The notes: generated by a model from the letters alone, not told the origin. Shown: positions 1-11,800, numbered from the stretch's first letter. The stretch is DNA of 64,000 nt from Undaria pinnatifida (GCA_012845835.1 JABAKD010000011.1:808501-872500); one strand, 5' to 3'. Numbers and translations: made by a program.

Positions 1-740
1 CGCGAAATCATCACGTTCAATATAGTAACATGGCGTTTTCACAACCATTTTTGACTGGTAGGACTGAAATTTGGCAGCTGTGTTATCTGAGCATGCTGTG
101 CATTTGTAGACGTGAGACATTTTTGAACTCAAGTTTTTTTTGCCGAGCAAAGTCCACGCCGGTTCAATCCCGTCCCGCAGGGAGATGTATCGATAGTAAG
201 TCGATACCTAAAGCCAGCAAGTGCCACTATTAGGTAGCAAACATGTCAGGAGAAGGCAACTTTTGGCATCGTCGGTGACCCATTTCGAGTCTTCCACACT
301 AAAGCTATAATACCTGGTATCAAGTCTAGACCGCCGTCCGTCACAGACCTAGAACACAACCATGAGGTAGAATGTTAAGCCACCCGGCACAGACCTAAAC
401 TGCTACCAGACATCTCCTACCACGTGTGCTTGGTAGTGCGCGATGAAATCCTTCCAGGCTATATTTAGTAGATAATTCGTGTACCTCGTTTACTCTGGAG
501 GTACTACGTGTACCTACCCGAGTACGGTCCAGACAATCAGATTTGGTACTCCGGGTATCTACCCGAGTATCGACCAAAAACAACCCGGTTTCGTACCGGT
601 TTACCTCAGAGTATAAACTGAGTACCCTATTACACAAAGCCTTGAACCCCTTCCATCAGTCAATGCACTGCTCCTCGACCACAACGGCGCCTCTGCAGGC
701 GGTACTACTGAAAAAAAAATTAAGACGTAACATTTATGTA
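1..740. other. 3' flank of PSMB2, no gene recognised
   Basis: This stretch lies beyond the stop codon of the minus-strand proteasome gene. I see no coding exon in it. Around 475-615 there are several copies of a short motif resembling GTACCTACCCGAGTA. A long plus-strand reading frame that starts here (543-1298) runs over the PSMB2 terminal exon and a dispersed repeat and is judged fortuitous. Confidence 0.5.
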
Positions 741-851
741 TTATCCCTGCACGGGAACAGCCGCCTCCTTCATCTCTTCGCTTGCTCCTGCTGCGCCCAT
801 GTCCGGCTTCGGTGGTCCTCGGATAACCTTGATACCATCAGCCGTAACCAC
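741..851 (-). CDS. PSMB2: PSMB2 exon 5 (stop codon)
   Basis: This 111-nt terminal exon encodes VVTADGIKVIRGPPKPDMG and a short tail ending VPVQG with TAA at 741-743. The first ten residues match the C-terminal strand of beta-4 (family form KVVDKDGIRVI). The Pro/Ala/Glu-rich tail of about 25 residues is longer than in animal homologues. Confidence 0.88.
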   Translation of the reverse strand: MVTADGIKVIRGPPKPDMGAAGASEEMKEAAVPVQG

Positions 852-3800
852 CTGGTGCACGATGAGGGAGGTGCGAGGTGGCGCTTACGACAGCGTCTAA
901 ACGTATTGCGGCGTACTACCTGGTACATCACAGGACAGCAAGGCAGTATGAAATTTACCACGAAAACGATCGGCAATCTACCTCCTCAACACGAAAACAG
1001 TCTAAGTCATACCATGGTAATGGTTTTGTACTTGCTTCTTAACGAGTGTTTCGATTTATCTACTCAAGAGGTAGACGGCTTACATAAACGATTTGATTGT
1101 GTTTTCAACAAGTTATCACAGCTCGGCCATCACTGCAATCGCATCAGCCGACGTGGGTGTTATGCCATTGTTCTCACAAGAGTGGTAACGCGCTGCTGCA
1201 GGCATGGTGACCGTCGTTGGTGGCAGCTTGCGATGCCATTACCACGGAAACTAAAGGGCGCGCGAGCTAGCGCAAGGTTGCGAATGCCATCGAATTAAAG
1301 CGACACACAATATATATGAAAATACGCAGTTGTGTGGTGAGTCAAGCTTTCCTTTAACCCATCCGCTGGAGGATTTATCAAAAAAGAAGAAAAAATATGC
1401 TTTCTACGCTTCCTTGCTGACCTTGATGACGAAGTTCTTCTGTGCGATGAGGAAGCGTGTGTGCAGCTCGTTGATGCACTTGTCGATGATCGACAAGGCC
1501 TCGTCGACCGTGAGCCCCTTGATGTATTCTCGGTCCATCACGGAGAGGGTGAACGCCGCGCCGTACCCGTGCGCACCGTACGGCACCTGGCCATCAACAA
1601 AAAAAAAACATAACCAAGCAAAATCAATGCAAAACAAAAAACGATAAAACAAAAAAAAACAAGCAAAAAGCCAACAAAAGATCAAGCAAAATCACGTAAA
1701 TGCCAAAATGTAGATGTACCAGGTACCTGGTATATATTGTCGGTCCATGATGGAAAGGGAGCACGCCGCACCGTGCCCGTGAGCACCGTTAGGGGTGTGT
1801 CTGATTGTCAAAATGCCCCCATAAATGGAAGGTCAATTCGAGAAACACAACCAAAATGCATGAAAAAATAATAGCGAGCAAAAAGAAAAATGTGCCGCGA
1901 CCCAATTTGTCTTGGTGTTGGAATATATTAAAGGTCGACAGAAAATCAATAAACCACTCGACACAGGAGACGATTTGGATCCTTGAATTCTACAAGCATC
2001 TGTAGCCAGTGCACACAGAAGGAAAGGCCGTCGTTAATATTTTATATGAATTAATAGTTAGTTTTTACGTCAACCCGGATGGAAATGAGCGGGCAAACAG
2101 TACTTTTTCTGCCTACACGCGTCTCTTAGAACATGTTGACATGTTTACATACGCAATACCAGCCTCTCCCCCTCCGCTGGGAGTTGACGCAGACAGCAAA
2201 GCAACCCGCGCTTGAATTGAATCTATTCAGCAGCCGAGGAGAACACAGCAACCAAACTTTTGCCCTCTTGAGACAAAAAAAAAAGCAAAACAAATCGAGA
2301 GAACAAAAAAAAGATACCCGAGGAAAAATAAAAAAGACAAAGGTAGCCGAAGCCAACGCCATGCTTGTCGTTGTCGCCCCGCGCAAACGATACCAGACAC
2401 GCTCGTCGCCGCACGCCGAGCGAGTGGGTATCATCGAGGGGACGGAGGGCGTTTGTGATCGGGCCTCCATTGCGGCGGGAAGCGAGCCGCGCTGAGATTC
2501 CAGATGCGAAAGCATCCCTTCAAAATCTGTCATCAACTAAAAAAATTTCGAGTGAACAAAGTCTACCACTTTGTCCGAAAATGTAAGGACCGTGTTTGTA
2601 TAGTAATATAAATATAAATAGTCCTCATATTTCCGGACAGAGACGTACCTGGTACGGCGACTGGTATCATACCAAGTGCAAGTACAGCATTACCAGCTGA
2701 GAGCAAGACCCGCGGCGCGTGGTGAATGCAGCCTTGGCCAAGACTCAAGCCCGTGCGCACGCACAGAAACAAGTTATACGTGGGCTAGAGGCGAGACGCG
2801 CTGCCACGGAGGTACGGGTAGCGCCGTCGACCTCGCAGTCTCGGTGAGGTGTAGCATGGCAAGATGGCTGCTAGGCCTATTGCACAGCAGCACAACAACA
2901 CAGGAGAGCAGAGTCTGCGACTTGATCTCCACGTATCACAAGGGGGGGGAAGCGGAGCAGCAGGCTGCTGTCGTGCTGCCGGTCGTCGATCCCAAGAAGC
3001 CGCTCACGCTCGTGAGCCCATGTGCATGCTGCTGCCCTGCGCTCTGGGCCTGGTGCCGTGAACCAGCAAGCTTCGTACGAGCAGCTTCCAAACGCACCCC
3101 GGTGCTTTTTAAGTGCGTGTTTGCTACGAAATGTCATTTTTTAGTGACGTGGTTTTTATTCCCCCATCGCGGATTGGTTCGACTCTTAAAGAGCTTTATT
3201 CTTAACTAACGGCCATGGGTCATTTATTTTCCCGAACTCCACGCCTAAAAGCAATCCAGTCTCACCCCTAACCGTACAGTACCTGGCCATTAGCTACTGG
3301 CCATGAACAAATAAACAACAATCACCAAATAAAAAAATATCAACATACAATCAAGCAAAATTACGCATCCTTCGAAAAACAAGATAAACTCAACTCAATA
3401 TAATAAAAAAAACACGCAAGATGCCCCAAAAAGAACCTAGAGATGCAAAAACCACGCAAAGAGGCGAAAAAAAAACACATTCTAGCGATATTACCCGAGG
3501 TGACCAACAAAACAAGAAAAAAAAACGAAGCAAATTTTAAAACGCCAAAAAAAAAAATGTTCCTGATGGTCAGCGCTGGAACCACTGCACGGAAAAGAGA
3601 GGGAAAAACTTTCGCGCAGATACGTTTGCGGGTCGAGGCGATGTATAGGGCCAAAAAAAAAAACATTTCCAAGACCATATCTTACCTTCTGCAGTGTCCC
3701 CAGGTAGTCCATCCAAAACAAGGATGCTTCGTCGTTACTCCCTGCTCGCTTGTCCACCCCCGCCATCAAAATCTGAGTCTGAAACGGCCCCTTGCGAAGC

Positions 3801-6800
3801 GCCTTTGCCAGCTGCCACCCCACGGAAACACAAAACGGCACCATCAACAGGGGAGTGAGAAAGCATGCATCCTACAGCAGAGGTGCACACAAAAATTAGC
3901 GCCTTGACTACTGGAAACCATTTTTTTCGAAAATTTACTTGAAGTTAGTACAGGGAGGGATTGGGGCTCTAGAGGGGTCAAGATGCTCCTCTCTTGGGTA
4001 GCTGTATGCCCCACCCAAAACACTGACTTTCAGAAAAAAGGAAGTGCAACCACCGATCCCATGGCCTAGGCCCAGGCACACATAAATCGAACATTCATCC
4101 AGTAAAGCACAAACAATAGTTTACGTTCACGGTGTTGACTAAACCGAACGGTCGAGGTTAACACCAAGTCTGCGTTTTGCAGATGGACAAAAACTGGTAC
4201 ACAAACCAAAAGTGTATGGAGCTTGAGCGCTTTTTACCCGCATCTCCAGGAGGATCTGAAAAAAAAAAAAAAAAAAAACTGCCATCTATTTTGGGTACCT
4301 ACATGTAGCTCTTCAGTCGGGGAGCCCTAGGCAGTATTGCGTTAGAGACAGCGCAAGCGAAAAATTCCATGCGGAACTCGCTACAAAACAACGGCTCTTA
4401 ACGCACTACGCATGTGATCAACGACTAAAATAAACAACGCGTCTCGCACCTTGAAGCATCGCATCTCATCACGTCACCACCGCGTCACATGTCGCACGGC
4501 GTCTCACTCGTCTCGCCCCGGATATAGGGCTAGGCATTAGGGTGGAGTTTCAGGCGTAATAAACAATGTGTGTGGTATGAGGTGGTATCGGGACTTATTT
4601 CGCCTTCCCCTGGAAAATTACAAAAAATGCCTGCTGTTTCGCGCAATATAAAACGCCTTGTCTCACAATAGTGGAAACACACTGGGGGCCACGCAGCATT
4701 CCCCGAATTTCATACAACTCCCTACGAAGTAGCTATACTATTATGAAGAAAAAAGCGGCTCCTCACCTCGCCCCGGATGTAGGTAGCGGCCGCCTTCGTG
4801 GTGAGCGTAACGTTGTTGTTGAGCTCGTGGAGCGTCATGTTCTTGGCGATATACTCCGTGAACGCGACGCAGTCCGACTGCGGCCCCGCACAAGCAAGCG
4901 CCTTGTTCTCAGCGAGGGGGCTAATTTTGTCCATGTTGCTTTTGTACAGGAGAATCGAACGCGCTACTTGTGCGTCCGCTGCTAGGACTACAAACCTGCG
5001 GCAGTGGGAAGGTGGGAGGAAGGGGTATTCATTTGTTGCTTGCCTTAGAAAGTTGATCCATGACCACGCATCCCTTTCGAAACGGAGAACCGCTCCTCCT
5101 ATTGGAGACACCGCCAACATTTGGGCGCTCATTTCGTTTTATCCATATGGGGGTGGGTGATGTCATCAATTTGGGGAAGGGGTACCCGGTACAACAGCGT
5201 GGCGCATTGTGTTGTTGTCGATAACAGGGCCTATCCCCTAGATGGTACAGCCTCATTACCACTGCAAAACCCACAAGTCCTGTCACCTCGGCAGTGTCAG
5301 TCTGAGAAAATTTTTGTTGCTGCCCCCCCGAGCGTGGTCACGCCACATAAAAACACCTCCGTGTGTCTCCACGATGACCAATGAGACCAACCTGCTGCGG
5401 GGCTACAGTAGTCCTACAATTGGTTTTCGTTGTTCTGACATTGACCTGAAACACATGCTACTACTGTACGGTAGAGGACGTGAACCACATTTTTCCTGAG
5501 GCGCCTCACTCGAGCAGTTATAGGCTTCACCCATTACCAAAACAAACTGATTCGAGTAAACCGAAAGTGCCTTTGTGATGAGCAAGCCCATCATGGCCTA
5601 GGTATACCGAAATGTGGCAATATTGCGAAACGAACGATGACATTCCGACGATTTTGGGTAAAGGAGGGTTAACGAGCATATGCAAATACCGGTCGCCCCG
5701 GTGGCGTATCAGGTTATCCTCCAGCCTGGTATAGGTCAGTTTCGTGAGTTCGAGCCCCCCCTAGTGCATACTCGTATAAATTCGTAGGGCACAAATCGAC
5801 TTGCGGAAAGTGCGAGAGCGTGAGTTAGCACCACTCGATGAAAACCGACTAGCAGTGGGATTGCTGAACCCTATGCGCGCTACAAAACGAAGGCAAGAAC
5901 CGGGGGGGACAAGGGACGGCACCTGTGACCACGGCTTGTCCAGAAGCTGGAAAATAGAAGTGCACATGATTTTGAAAAAAAAGGAGCACCGTCATTCAGA
6001 AAATATGTTCGCCGAAAAGTGCCACGTCTGTTGCAGAACGCCCCCTCACCGTCACCATCTATTAATAGTCCTAGGCCACAAAACAGATTCCATTAACTCT
6101 GGACTGGAATAGTACCACGTGAAAAAAAACAGCGCCAACGGTGACATACCTTGTAGACCAACTGCACACTAGGGGGGAAGGGCGGTGAAATTTTCGTCAA
6201 GAATGGCGATGAGAGATACTCTAGGTACCTGGCTGGTACTGGATAACAGTTTTTATCGGAAATTTGGATACACCAGCCGAAGACGATTTCGGCTGGTAAC
6301 GCAGCTTCAGTACCGAACCTCAACAGATACGCCACCCAACAGCTTCCGGTTGGTAACCGGGGTTTAAGTACCAACCCTGCCACGTAGGCTCCCGACCGTT
6401 CTCGGTTGATAAAGCAGTTTCAGCCCCGTACATCGACAGATATTTCCAATGGGATATTTCGGTGTGTTGGGTTTAGTATATGCAAGGAAACACGTGCTCT
6501 ACTCTGCTTTCCGCAAAATATTCTCTAGCATTCTCGAAAAGGATCAAGGTTGGCGTCGCGAAGCTAAACAATTACTTGCAGTTTTGTAGTCTACATATAT
6601 GAGAGGATAGTGCTATGAAAACATCATAGTAGTGTCAGCCATAAAATGGTATAAAAGGGTTATTTGTGCCAATTTACGGTATAGGACAACATCCGCCACA
6701 GAAAGCACCATATGTCGGCGGCGATCATTGCTCAAGGCACCACTGCATCGTGATCTGGCCACAGAGTCTACGATACACCCACTCCCAGCTAATCAGGTTG

Positions 6801-8334
6801 GCTACATCGTGCTATGGGCTAGGTTTTGCAGTTTTGTGGCGATGCAGGACGCCGACCGATACGCGCATTAGACCCGCGGGCAACGTCAACCTACCACATC
6901 CCACGGAGCACAACGTATAACCAACACGGCACATTCTATCAGAACGCAAAACTTGGTTATGCGACCTACATGCGTCGATGCGGCCCATGGAGGAGCAAAA
7001 GAAGGTGAACCGCTCTTTATGTGTTGATGGCCACGCCTTCAACCGGAACCCTGTAGATAAGTACTCGAACAGCAATTCCAATCCATGCAGCTTTGCTCAT
7101 GGTTTGTTTGGGATACTGCTCTGGGACCACCACGTACTCGCTACTCACTTCGTATCATACTACTCGCCACCCCCTACCCTTGCGTTCGGCGTTGCAAGGT
7201 TTGTGCCTGTGAGACTTAATCCACGCCAAGGTCGTGCCAAGGGATTCGTTTAGTCCTGACGGGGTCGCAGGAAGTACATACTCTGGGGCTACCCGGCTGA
7301 CGGGGTCGTACGCAGTACATACCCTGGGGGTACCCCTGTACTTACCCGAGCATGAACATAACCAGGTTTGGTACCCAGGAACCCCAGAGAACATACCGGT
7401 AAGTTATCACTACTACTGTACGTACGTGCTTACTACTGTCAATATGGTACCCACACTCCCTTGTATCCTTGCATCCGGCCTTGCAAGGCTTCTGACTTGA
7501 GAATCGTCGTCATCTACGGCAAAAATGCAACGTACACCATAATATTTTAGCCATTGAGTCTACGTTCGGTTCTATCTGCATACTATACGAAGCACTATTG
7601 CTTTGCTTGTAAGTTGTTTCGGATAACGCCTTGAGATCGCTACCAGGCACTACTTACCTCGGCAAAGTATAAAGTACGCGAAAATCTTGTTTTTCAAGCC
7701 AACGAGTTCCATATATTCTGAATAGAATGTTGCCTTGCTGATAGGTTGCTTAGGATAACGTCTTGAGACAATCACGTCTTCACCGCGAACTCCCTTCGTA
7801 CTCACCACCCACCACCCACCACCTGACCGTCCTTGCCCTTGGGCTCGGCAGCGCCAGGCTTGAGCGACGAAATCCACGAAATATCATACGCCAGAATCGT
7901 GTAGCTTTGTACAAAGTCCACCTGTGGTACATTCTTTCCATTTAGATCTGAATAGAAATACAGCTGTGTTGAAAGCTGAAAGGTTGTTTGAGATAACACC
8001 TTGAGACCACTACGTACTCACTGCGTACTCATACTCTGCTTATCCTTGTGCTCGGCATTGCGAGGCTCGTGAGATGTAATCCACGGTGATCCACGGCATG
8101 ACGGTAGCAAAGTACCGGTGCCAAATACCAAGTACCAAACTACCTGGTCCTCGCGTGGTATGCCAGTATCTTGCCAAAGTCTATCGGAGAATGAGGCACG
8201 CATTGGTGCTACGAGGGCACCCAAAGCGCAATGCACGGACTTCAACTTGTGCTGCAAAACAACAAGGTTGAGCTCTTTCTGCCAAGCATCACTCTAGCTC
8301 ACCCTTCTCCAGCAATGCCCAGCAAGGTGTCCAT
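741..8334 (-). CDS. PSMB2: Proteasome subunit beta type-2 (20S beta-4), five exons
   Basis: Five exons (8334-8303, 4995-4767, 3811-3686, 1586-1422, 851-741) join in phase to give 220 residues, close to the roughly 200 of the family plus a short C-terminal tail. The protein starts MDTLLGIAGEG and runs into FVVLAADAQVARS, the N-terminal strand of beta-4. It continues with ACAGPQSDCVAFTEYIAKN, KGPFQTQILMAGVD, FWMDYLGTLQK, VPYGAHGYGAAFTLSVMDR and ELHTRFLIAQKNFVIK, and ends with VVTADGIKVI and a Pro/Ala-rich tail. Beta-4 is a structural, non-catalytic subunit of the 20S core. There is no Thr-1 active site or propeptide, as expected for the family. Introns are GT-AG (donors GTGAGC, GTGAGG, GTAAGA, GTCAGC; all acceptors CAG). 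It diverges from the GGT-like gene across 428 bp. Nothing looks broken. Family assignment is from remembered conserved motifs. Confidence 0.93.
1150..1385 (+). repeat. Dispersed repeat family R4, copy in PSMB2 intron 4
   Basis: This copy shares with other copies a chain of motifs in the same order: a GGTAGCGACAGCGCGAGCT-like segment, a 'gcgaatgccat...ttaa' segment, GACACAC...TATGAAAATACG, GTGTGGTGAG, and a CCGCTGGAGGAT end. Related copies lie near 13566-13740, 13800-13906, 20395-20560, 24000-24195, 30108-30290, 32925-32990 and 34250-34430 in both orientations. The class is not recognised. It has no coding capacity. Confidence 0.55.
1422..1586 (-). CDS. PSMB2: PSMB2 exon 4
   Basis: This 165-nt, phase 0-0 exon encodes 55 residues, VPYGAHGYGAAFTLSVMDRE to AQKNFVIK. 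The donor is AAG then GTCAGC, weaker than the others. Read-through of the intron would add only Val-Ser-Lys-Glu-Ala before a stop at 1404, giving a truncated isoform without the last strand. The spliced form is preferred because exon 5 continues as the conserved K-V-V-x-x-D-G-I-K-V-I segment. Confidence 0.92.
1733..1795 (-). repeat. Degenerate copy of part of PSMB2 exon 4 inside intron 3
   Basis: About 63 bp match the region 1527-1590 of exon 4 (segment TCGGTCCAT, then CGCCGC, CCGT and CCCGTG blocks in order) at roughly three quarters identity by eye. It lies just upstream of the exon in transcript sense. A second, weaker echo of the exon 4 acceptor region (GTACCTGGCCAT) occurs at about 3275-3330. 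These look like local duplications, not functional exons. Confidence 0.6.
1796..3685. other. PSMB2 intron 3, remainder
   Basis: This is intronic sequence of low coding character, with several A-rich runs (2270-2340, 3400-3560) and no exon or mobile element I can identify with confidence. Apart from the exon echo near 3275-3330, nothing more is called. Confidence 0.5.
3686..3811 (-). CDS. PSMB2: PSMB2 exon 3
   Basis: This 126-nt, phase 0-0 exon encodes 42 residues, LAKALRKGPFQTQILMAGVD through FWMDYLGTLQK. The GPFQTQILMAG core and the MDYLGTLQK end match the central beta-4 fold. It is bounded by GGCAG on the acceptor side and GTAAGA on the donor side. Confidence 0.95.
3812..4766. other. PSMB2 intron 2
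   Basis: This 955-bp intron runs from a GTGAGG donor to a GGCAG acceptor on the minus strand. It contains a pure A run near 4260-4279. I see no internal gene or named repeat. Confidence 0.6.
4767..4995 (-). CDS. PSMB2: PSMB2 exon 2
   Basis: This 229-nt exon follows a strong pyrimidine tract and CAG acceptor and ends before a GTGAGG donor. It encodes residues about 11-87, from FVVLAADAQVARS through ACAGPQSDCVAFTEYIAKN to KAAATYIRGE. The acceptor was chosen because it puts Phe-Val-Val directly after the exon 1 Gly in the family register. Confidence 0.94.
5690..5985 (+). mobile_element. tRNA-headed SINE-like element
   Basis: The 5' part resembles a tRNA-derived promoter. An A-box-like TGGCGTATCAGG lies at 5702-5713 and a B-box-like AGTTCGAGCCC at 5747-5757, with tRNA-like spacing. 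The segment GCCCCGGTGG also begins the element at 50075. The body ends in an A-rich stretch near 5975-5985. Part of the body (GAAGGCAAG...CACCTGTGACC...CTTGTCCAG) recurs at about 34090-34175, which supports dispersal. It is non-coding and sits in PSMB2 intron 1. Confidence 0.55.
7125..8100. repeat. Four diverged local repeats in PSMB2 intron 1
   Basis: The segments near 7125-7215, 7440-7510, 7745-7900 and 7985-8100 share, in order, a CGTACTCAC-like block, a CCTTG(C/T)(G/A)CTCGGC block, a GCAAGGCT(T/C)-like block and an ATCCACG block. On the minus strand three of them read W-I-x-S, then N/A-A-E-x-K. That could be a degenerated duplicated exon of unknown origin. Divergence is high and I assign no function. 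Confidence 0.5.
8303..8334 (-). CDS. PSMB2: PSMB2 exon 1 (start codon)
   Basis: This 32-nt exon encodes MDTLLGIAGE plus two bases of a Gly codon. It ends at a GTGAGC donor in phase 2, exactly matching the first base of exon 2. The start was chosen because proteasome beta-4 subunits begin with an M-(D/E)-x-L-(L/I)-G-I motif about 11 residues before the FVVLAADA strand. The exon is too short to stand out as an open frame. Confidence 0.9.
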
Positions 8335-8762
8335 GGTGCCCTGCTACTGCTATTGTCAGCTTCCTTCCTTGCTGCTGTTCCTTTGGTAAGGATGCCGGCT
8401 TGCTGGCTTTCGACTCCAACCTTCTCCTCTGCAAAAAACACTCCAATCCCCTTCTTTGCACAGCAAAATTTCTGCAAGCGTTGCTCCACCCTTCCAAGGT
8501 CACTACTTCGATCGATGGATGGAGGTGGTAGGGCTTCGGTAGCGAGAGATCTACAGGGAGTCGATGGACAGAACACGCGAGCGAACACGCGAGAAAATAA
8601 ACGGCAAGGTTTCAACATGCTTCGGAGGCTAGTTTTTACAGGGGTCCCTGTGCAAGTTTTGGACACCAAAAAAAAAAAAAAACGAACAAACGAACTATCC
8701 CAAAAACACAAAACTCGCACCTTCTCACACTGACGCTGCCGTTGCTTCGCGCCAAGATCACC
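8335..8762. promoter_or_regulatory. Bidirectional intergenic region between PSMB2 and the GGT-like gene
   Basis: Only 428 bp separate the PSMB2 start codon (8334, minus) from the GGT-like start codon (8763, plus), so this segment must contain both 5' UTRs and probably one shared promoter. I see no convincing TATA box. A 14-nt A run lies near 8669-8683, and a short repeated CGAACAC/CGCGAG motif near 8570-8595. Long open frames crossing it are treated as chance. Confidence 0.7.
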
Positions 8763-8849
8763 ATGAAGGGGAACGGGAAGCTTGACTTTCAATCGAGGCG
8801 CTCGCCGGTGCTGGGTACCCATGCGGCAGTGTCCACATCGCAGCCGCTG
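8763..8849 (+). CDS. GGT-like exon 1 (start codon)
   Basis: This exon encodes 29 residues: [18 protein letters not shown] followed by [11 protein letters not shown]. The F-x-SRRS-x-V-x-G-x-x-AxVSTSQPL pattern is the N-terminus of YwrD-type enzymes. The start context is CACCATGA. The exon ends CAGCCGCTG before a GTGAGA donor (phase 0), exactly the phase needed by exon 2, 13.8 kb away. Confidence 0.88.
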
Positions 8850-11800
8850 GTGAGACACGTGGTCATTGTTGTTTGGTTTGCTGTCGTGGGCAATCGCCAG
8901 GTACTGCTTTGTTCCTAAATATAATTACCATTGCAATTCATAATTTAATACAAAATGATCCTCATGTTTCTGTACAAATATGTGCAAGCCACGGATGATA
9001 TCTCATGATCGTATCATTCCATGCTATGGCCCGTGATCTGTTCTCAATGAGGCAAATCAAATCCTACGACAGCAACAGTGGCGGCGTTGTATCCTCGTGT
9101 CATACACCCACGCGTTGTAGCTATAGGGACTCGTTGGAAATCAGCAAAGTTAGTTGAAGCACCACGCTGTGTACTACTCGTACATGGCGTGTTTTTTGTA
9201 CGTACGTGTGGCTGGGGGGTTATTTCGGTATGTACAATCCGTATCTAGATCGTCACGTTTGGAGGAAGAAACATATAGGATACAGCAGTATGGAAAAAGT
9301 GAAAAGTCCTTGTTTTTAGTACGGAAAGATACTGGCTGCTGTCGAGGTCCTTTTCTACAAAATGACCGCCTGTTCTACTATAGATACAATCAGGGGAGTC
9401 GCCGACCTACAGCAGTACATCCTCCATGAGGACATGTCGCCCCCTTACGCGATCCACGTATCACACGCAGCTTGAAAATATTAGTTTCGACGAAATCCTC
9501 GATCTCACGCACGGCTAACGCGCTCGTATCTTTATATATTTGAGTTGTATACCCTCCATGGGGAACGACCCCCCGCAATTTTGCACAGGCGTCGTAGGTG
9601 CGCTACAACCTGTCAGGTAACTCGCCGATCGGGAAGACGGGGGCGACCATTTGATATTTGTATGGTGATTCTTGGTTCGATTGCTCTTGTTCCACTGCAT
9701 GCCCGCGGGTCGTCACTCTGACAGCACTCCAGACAGCAGGCGCGTTCGTCTGTGCTCACGATTACCGTGCGGTTCATACGGTGCAGGCAGCCCAACCGCT
9801 GTAGTTTGTAGCCGCGAGTTGGTTAGTTGTGGGAACGGGGGAACTCTACGGGGACGCGGCGGGGGTGGGGGGGAGCGTCATGCCCAAGAGACTGAAGTCT
9901 GAGTCTGGCCATCATCGTCTTGAAATCTGTGGGCCTTCCAATGGCCGTCACAAGATAGCGTAAGACCGCCCTGACTTCTTCGTCATGTTGCGTTCTCTAT
10001 GAGCCCAATGCCGTCTTTAGTCAACTCCTCGAGGTCTGCTAGTAGTATGACATTTTTTCTCTTTTTCTTCCTTCCTTATATTACTCTTCTTGTCTCTTGT
10101 CTTTTCTTGCTCTTCTTGCTTTGTCTTTTCTTTCCTTTCATTTTTCGTTTTTTCGCTTTCTTGTCTTTTCTTTCTGTGAGTCACAGCTCTGCGAACCCAA
10201 CTACCGACTTGCTGTCTCTATCCATAAAACCTAGAACCACGGGGAACGTTCCGTGAGTTATCGTCGGAATTTTGTCCTCGGAGCGATGTCTCTGTCCTCA
10301 AGGCACCGAGCCACAAAGGAAGGATACAACGTCCCGAGGACACCTAGAGGAGTCTTCTACGTGTCTTCCTCGGCACGTTGTCTGTCCCTTTCGTCCGAGG
10401 GTGGTGTGAGGGCTCGCCCCCGCACACCTCTCACTCTCCGCTTCCGTCTCCATCTCACCCTGAGATATCCGACTCTTTACCGAGTTCTCCGTTCTCCGTC
10501 TGTCCTACCGAGGGGGGAGGGGGAAAGGGAGGAAGGGGGGAGGGGCGGAAGGGGGAGCGTCATGCCCAAGAGACTGAAGTCTGGGTTTGGCCATCATCGT
10601 ATTGAAAGTTGTGGGCTTTCTAATGGCCATCACAAGATAGCATAAGACCGCCCTGACTTCTTCGCCATGTTGCGTTCTCTCCCAGGTGCCATTGATGATG
10701 GACGTGATACCCTCTGTTAGCCCAATGCCATCCTGAGCCAGTTCCTAGGGTCTGCTAGTATGACATTTTTCTTTCTTTTCTTTTTCTATTTCTTTTTTCT
10801 TTTTTTCTCTTCTTCTTTCCTTGCTTTCCTGTCTTGTCTTTTCTTGCTTTTCTTGTATTTTTCTTCTCTTTGCTTGCCTTTTTCGTCTTGTTTCGTTTTT
10901 TCTTCTCTTTTCTTTCCTTTCCTTTATTATCTTCTTTTCTTTTCTTTGTTTCTTTTTCTCCAATTGACTTATGCCTGTCGTGCGTATGCGTAGTGATAGA
11001 TACTACGTGTAATATATACGTGGTAGTCTTCCTTGGGTGGCAATCGGAATATTTGGTTTCTCCAGGCGTGAGTAGTGAGACGTATGCACCGGCCTGGACC
11101 TGGCACATCGTAGACTGACTCCCGATTTCACTTTTATATGTTTCTGGTGGAGGCATGAATTGCGTCAGCTGTGATATATGCGTGTACCACCTTGGGCTGT
11201 GTGTGTTTTTCCCTGGGGTATTCCTCAGCTCCAGAGTGACTGGAGCCTGTCCTGTGACCACGGACTTGATTATGCGAGTTAATGTGAGAACAACAACAAC
11301 AACAAACCCCTTACCCTTGTTTCCTTTCCTTTATATTATTTTATTTTCTTTGTTTCTTTTCTCCAATTGACTTGCGTCTGGCGTGCGTACGCGTAGTGAT
11401 AGGTACTACGTGCAATATATATATATTCTTTCTTGGGTGGCCAGCGGTTAAGTCGGTTTTTCCAGGCGCGAGCATTGAGACGTATGCACCAGTATGGACC
11501 TGGCACATCGTAGGCTGACTCCCGATTTAACTTTTACTCCGGAGTATATGTTTCTGGTGGAGGCATGAATTTCGTCAGCTGTGATATATGCGTGTACCAC
11601 CTTGGGTTTGTGTTTTTCCCTGGGGTATTCCTCAGCTCCAGAGTGACTGGAGCCTGTCCTGTGACCACGGACTTGATTATGCGAGTTAATGTGAGAACAA
11701 CAACATGCTGTAGTTGAGCGGATACCCGTGGCCATGTGAGTTCAGTTTGCACATTTGACAATTTCACTTGTTGTGCGCCTTCTTCGTTTCGTGCGTTTTA

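Noticed and set aside
543-1298. A 251-codon plus-strand open frame at the left edge
   Set aside because: It overlaps the last PSMB2 exon on the other strand and an R4 repeat, and its translation shows no family pattern.
1404-1421. A stop five codons after exon 4 as the natural end of PSMB2
   Set aside because: The exon at 741-851 continues the conserved C-terminal strand in phase, so the stop is intronic. It remains possible only as a retained-intron form.
8289-8858. A 189-codon minus-strand frame spanning the intergenic region
   Set aside because: It crosses PSMB2 exon 1 and GGT exon 1, both better supported by family motifs and splice phase.
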